Of a DNA stretch of 43,777 bases, positions 42,845 to 43,777 are shown one piece after another. Position numbers and translations under genes: made by a program. This stretch comes from Sphingomonadaceae bacterium (GTDB taxonomy: Bacteria; Pseudomonadota; Alphaproteobacteria; Sphingomonadales; Sphingomonadaceae), in the NCBI GenBank assembly GCA_021732525.1, contig JAKFUU010000001.1:93906-137682 (forward strand), read 5' to 3'. The notes beneath the pieces were generated by a model, which was given only the letters and a program-made list of their open reading frames with translations, did no database searches and was not told the DNA's origin. Positions within the stretch are counted from its first letter, which is position 1. Each line of letters opens with the position of its first letter.

Positions 42845-43389
42845 TCACGATGGTCGAACTTGAAAAGATTATTAAGTCGCGCAAATCTATGTCGGCCATG
42901 GAGCTTGATGAGCTACTCCAGAGTTGCCCCGAATGGGTGGCGCAGAATGCAGCCCGTGAGGCGAAGCGGGCAACCGCCGAGGCTCAGTTCAGGATCGAAG
43001 AGGAGCCAATCATAGCAGACCTTGCGTTGGCTGGCTTTGAAGTCGGTTCGGTCTGGGATTTGGTGAACACGAATGAGCGCTACCCGAGCGCCATTCCCGT
43101 TTTGCTCAAGCATCTGACCAAAGCCTATCATGTCCGAATCCGCGAAGGGATCATACGGGCGCTGACAACGCCAGAGGCTCGCGGCTTAGCTGCCGGGGCA
43201 ATTTTGGCGGAGCTTCACAAGGAGGAAGACTCGGAGTTGCGTTGGGCATTGGCCAACGCCCTGACCGTTGTTGCCGATCAGGGCAACGCAGTCGCGATCA
43301 AGGTACTGCTTGATGATCCCGCCTGTGAAGATGTGAGCGAGAGGTTGGGAGAGGCCCTCAAAACCTCAGGCTCTGCGCTGCGATCATAG
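42841..43389 (+). CDS. Candidate immunity protein, HEAT-like repeats
   Basis: This 182-residue cytoplasmic protein has no signal peptide. It starts at the ATG that overlaps the nuclease toxin stop (ATGA). The first third is charged helix. From about residue 65 onward it has repeated paired helices (IPVLLKHLTKAYHVRIREGIIRALT, EDSELRWALANALTVVA, AVAIKVLLDDPAC) typical of HEAT-like solenoids, a fold used by many nuclease-immunity proteins. Tight coupling to the toxin supports the immunity role. A cytoplasmic site fits a DNA- or RNA-cutting toxin. The function is inferred. Confidence 0.6.
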   Translation: MITMVELEKIIKSRKSMSAMELDELLQSCPEWVAQNAAREAKRATAEAQFRIEEEPIIADLALAGFEVGSVWDLVNTNERYPSAIPVLLKHLTKAYHVRIREGIIRALTTPEARGLAAGAILAELHKEEDSELRWALANALTVVADQGNAVAIKVLLDDPACEDVSERLGEALKTSGSALRS

Positions 43390-43643
43390 CCCATCCCAAT
43401 AGCTCAAATCCCCGTGAACAAGAGGGTGGTGCGGGGTGGTGTGTTATCGAAAGTGTACAAGCACACCCTACACGGCGCTCCGTTGCGCGGACTGGCGGAT
43501 ATCTTGGGTTTTTGGGGTGTGTTCGTGTGTGTTCGGGGGTATCGTGCGCGGGTTGGTTGGCAGTTTTTATGTGTTGAACCAATGGCTTGGTTGTAATCGT
43601 TTGTGTTCGCCGTTTCTGGTGCGGTGTGCTTGTGTTCGGAACT
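43390..43643. other. Low-complexity G/T-rich spacer
   Basis: The spacer between the immunity gene and the IS3-type element is rich in GTGT and GGT runs. A 76-codon forward frame (43436-43666) is Cys/Trp-rich and runs into the IS end; I do not consider it coding. No RNA gene or clear terminator was found. Confidence 0.4.
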
Positions 43644-43777
43644 TGACGTGCCCCCCTGAAATGTAGCCAGAAATGAGTAGAGTCCGTTTTCAAGGAGACG
43701 GACGAATGAAGCGCAGCAGGTTCAGCGATGAGCAGATCATTGCGATATTGAAGGAGCAGGAGTCTGGGATGCCGACG
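43644..43777 (+). mobile_element. IS3-family element, left end, cut by the window
   Basis: The left end starts near 43644 (TGACGTGCCCCCCTGAAATG, an IS3-like terminal repeat). After AAGGAGACGGACGA an ATG at 43706 opens MKRSRFSDEQIIAILKEQES, continuing GMPT at the edge. This is the well-known N-terminus of IS3-type OrfA helix-turn-helix transposase subunits. The rest lies outside the window, so completeness cannot be judged. Confidence 0.85.

Noticed and set aside
43414-43666. Two forward frames in the G/T-rich spacer
   Set aside because: Composition is spacer-like, and one of the frames runs into the IS3 end.
1-43777. CRISPR array
   Set aside because: No set of regularly spaced direct repeats was seen; the repeats found are single pairs or palindromes.

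Overview
The window looks like chromosome of an alphaproteobacterium in Sphingomonadales. The evidence is the Zymomonas/Sphingomonas-style arrangement of hopanoid genes with ispH at its head, the high-GC, codon-overlapping operons, the phoR-pstSCAB-phoU-phoB order, and the HPr-rel-A/PqqD cassette. No rRNA or species marker is present, so the genus is left open. Most of the window is tightly packed core metabolism. The last 4 kb and about 0.9 kb next to a tRNA gene are accessory DNA.

Region by region: (1) 62-16732 is a nearly complete hopanoid locus in three transcription units. ispH-hpnH run forward. hpnA-B-C-D-E-shc-hpnG run in reverse, nearly all with start/stop overlaps. hpnI-J-L-DUF2141-hpnN run forward. 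Together they take isoprenoid precursors to squalene, hopene, adenosylhopane, bacteriohopanepolyols and glycosylated or cyclitol-type head groups, plus export to the outer membrane. hpnK is missing between hpnJ and hpnL. (2) 16733-18867 holds a 50-residue membrane ORF, purS-purQ and a queuosine-precursor transporter. (3) 18926-19892 holds tRNA-Arg(UCU), an AT-rich orphan gene and the remnant of an ABC peptide exporter. (4) 19893-24137 is a reverse valine/isobutyryl-CoA catabolic operon (acyl-CoA dehydrogenase, VOC protein, 3-hydroxyisobutyryl-CoA hydrolase, enoyl-CoA hydratase, mmsB). (5) 24148-28950 is a cobalamin uptake operon (btuB-F-C-D-like) under a cobalamin riboswitch whose expression platform appears to be a Shine-Dalgarno-sequestering hairpin. 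(6) 28980-31691 is a four-gene cassette: Tat-signal protein, PqqD-like protein, HprK-like kinase, nucleotidyltransferase-fold protein. It is conserved but functionally undescribed. (7) 32048-39494 is the phosphate regulon phoR-pstS-pstC-pstA-pstB-phoU-phoB. (8) 39495-43777 is an accessory tail. It holds two orphan polymorphic-toxin C-terminal cassettes, each followed by a candidate immunity gene, interrupted by an IS110 fragment and a 143-bp miniature inverted-repeat element, and it ends in an IS3-type element cut by the window edge.

Links between regions are inference. Valine breakdown normally feeds propionyl-CoA into the B12-dependent methylmalonyl-CoA mutase, and HpnJ belongs to the B12-binding radical SAM class, so the neighbouring B12 uptake operon may serve both. 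The best candidates for undescribed biology are the HPr-rel-A cassette (28980-31691) and the two toxin/immunity cassettes (39566-43389).
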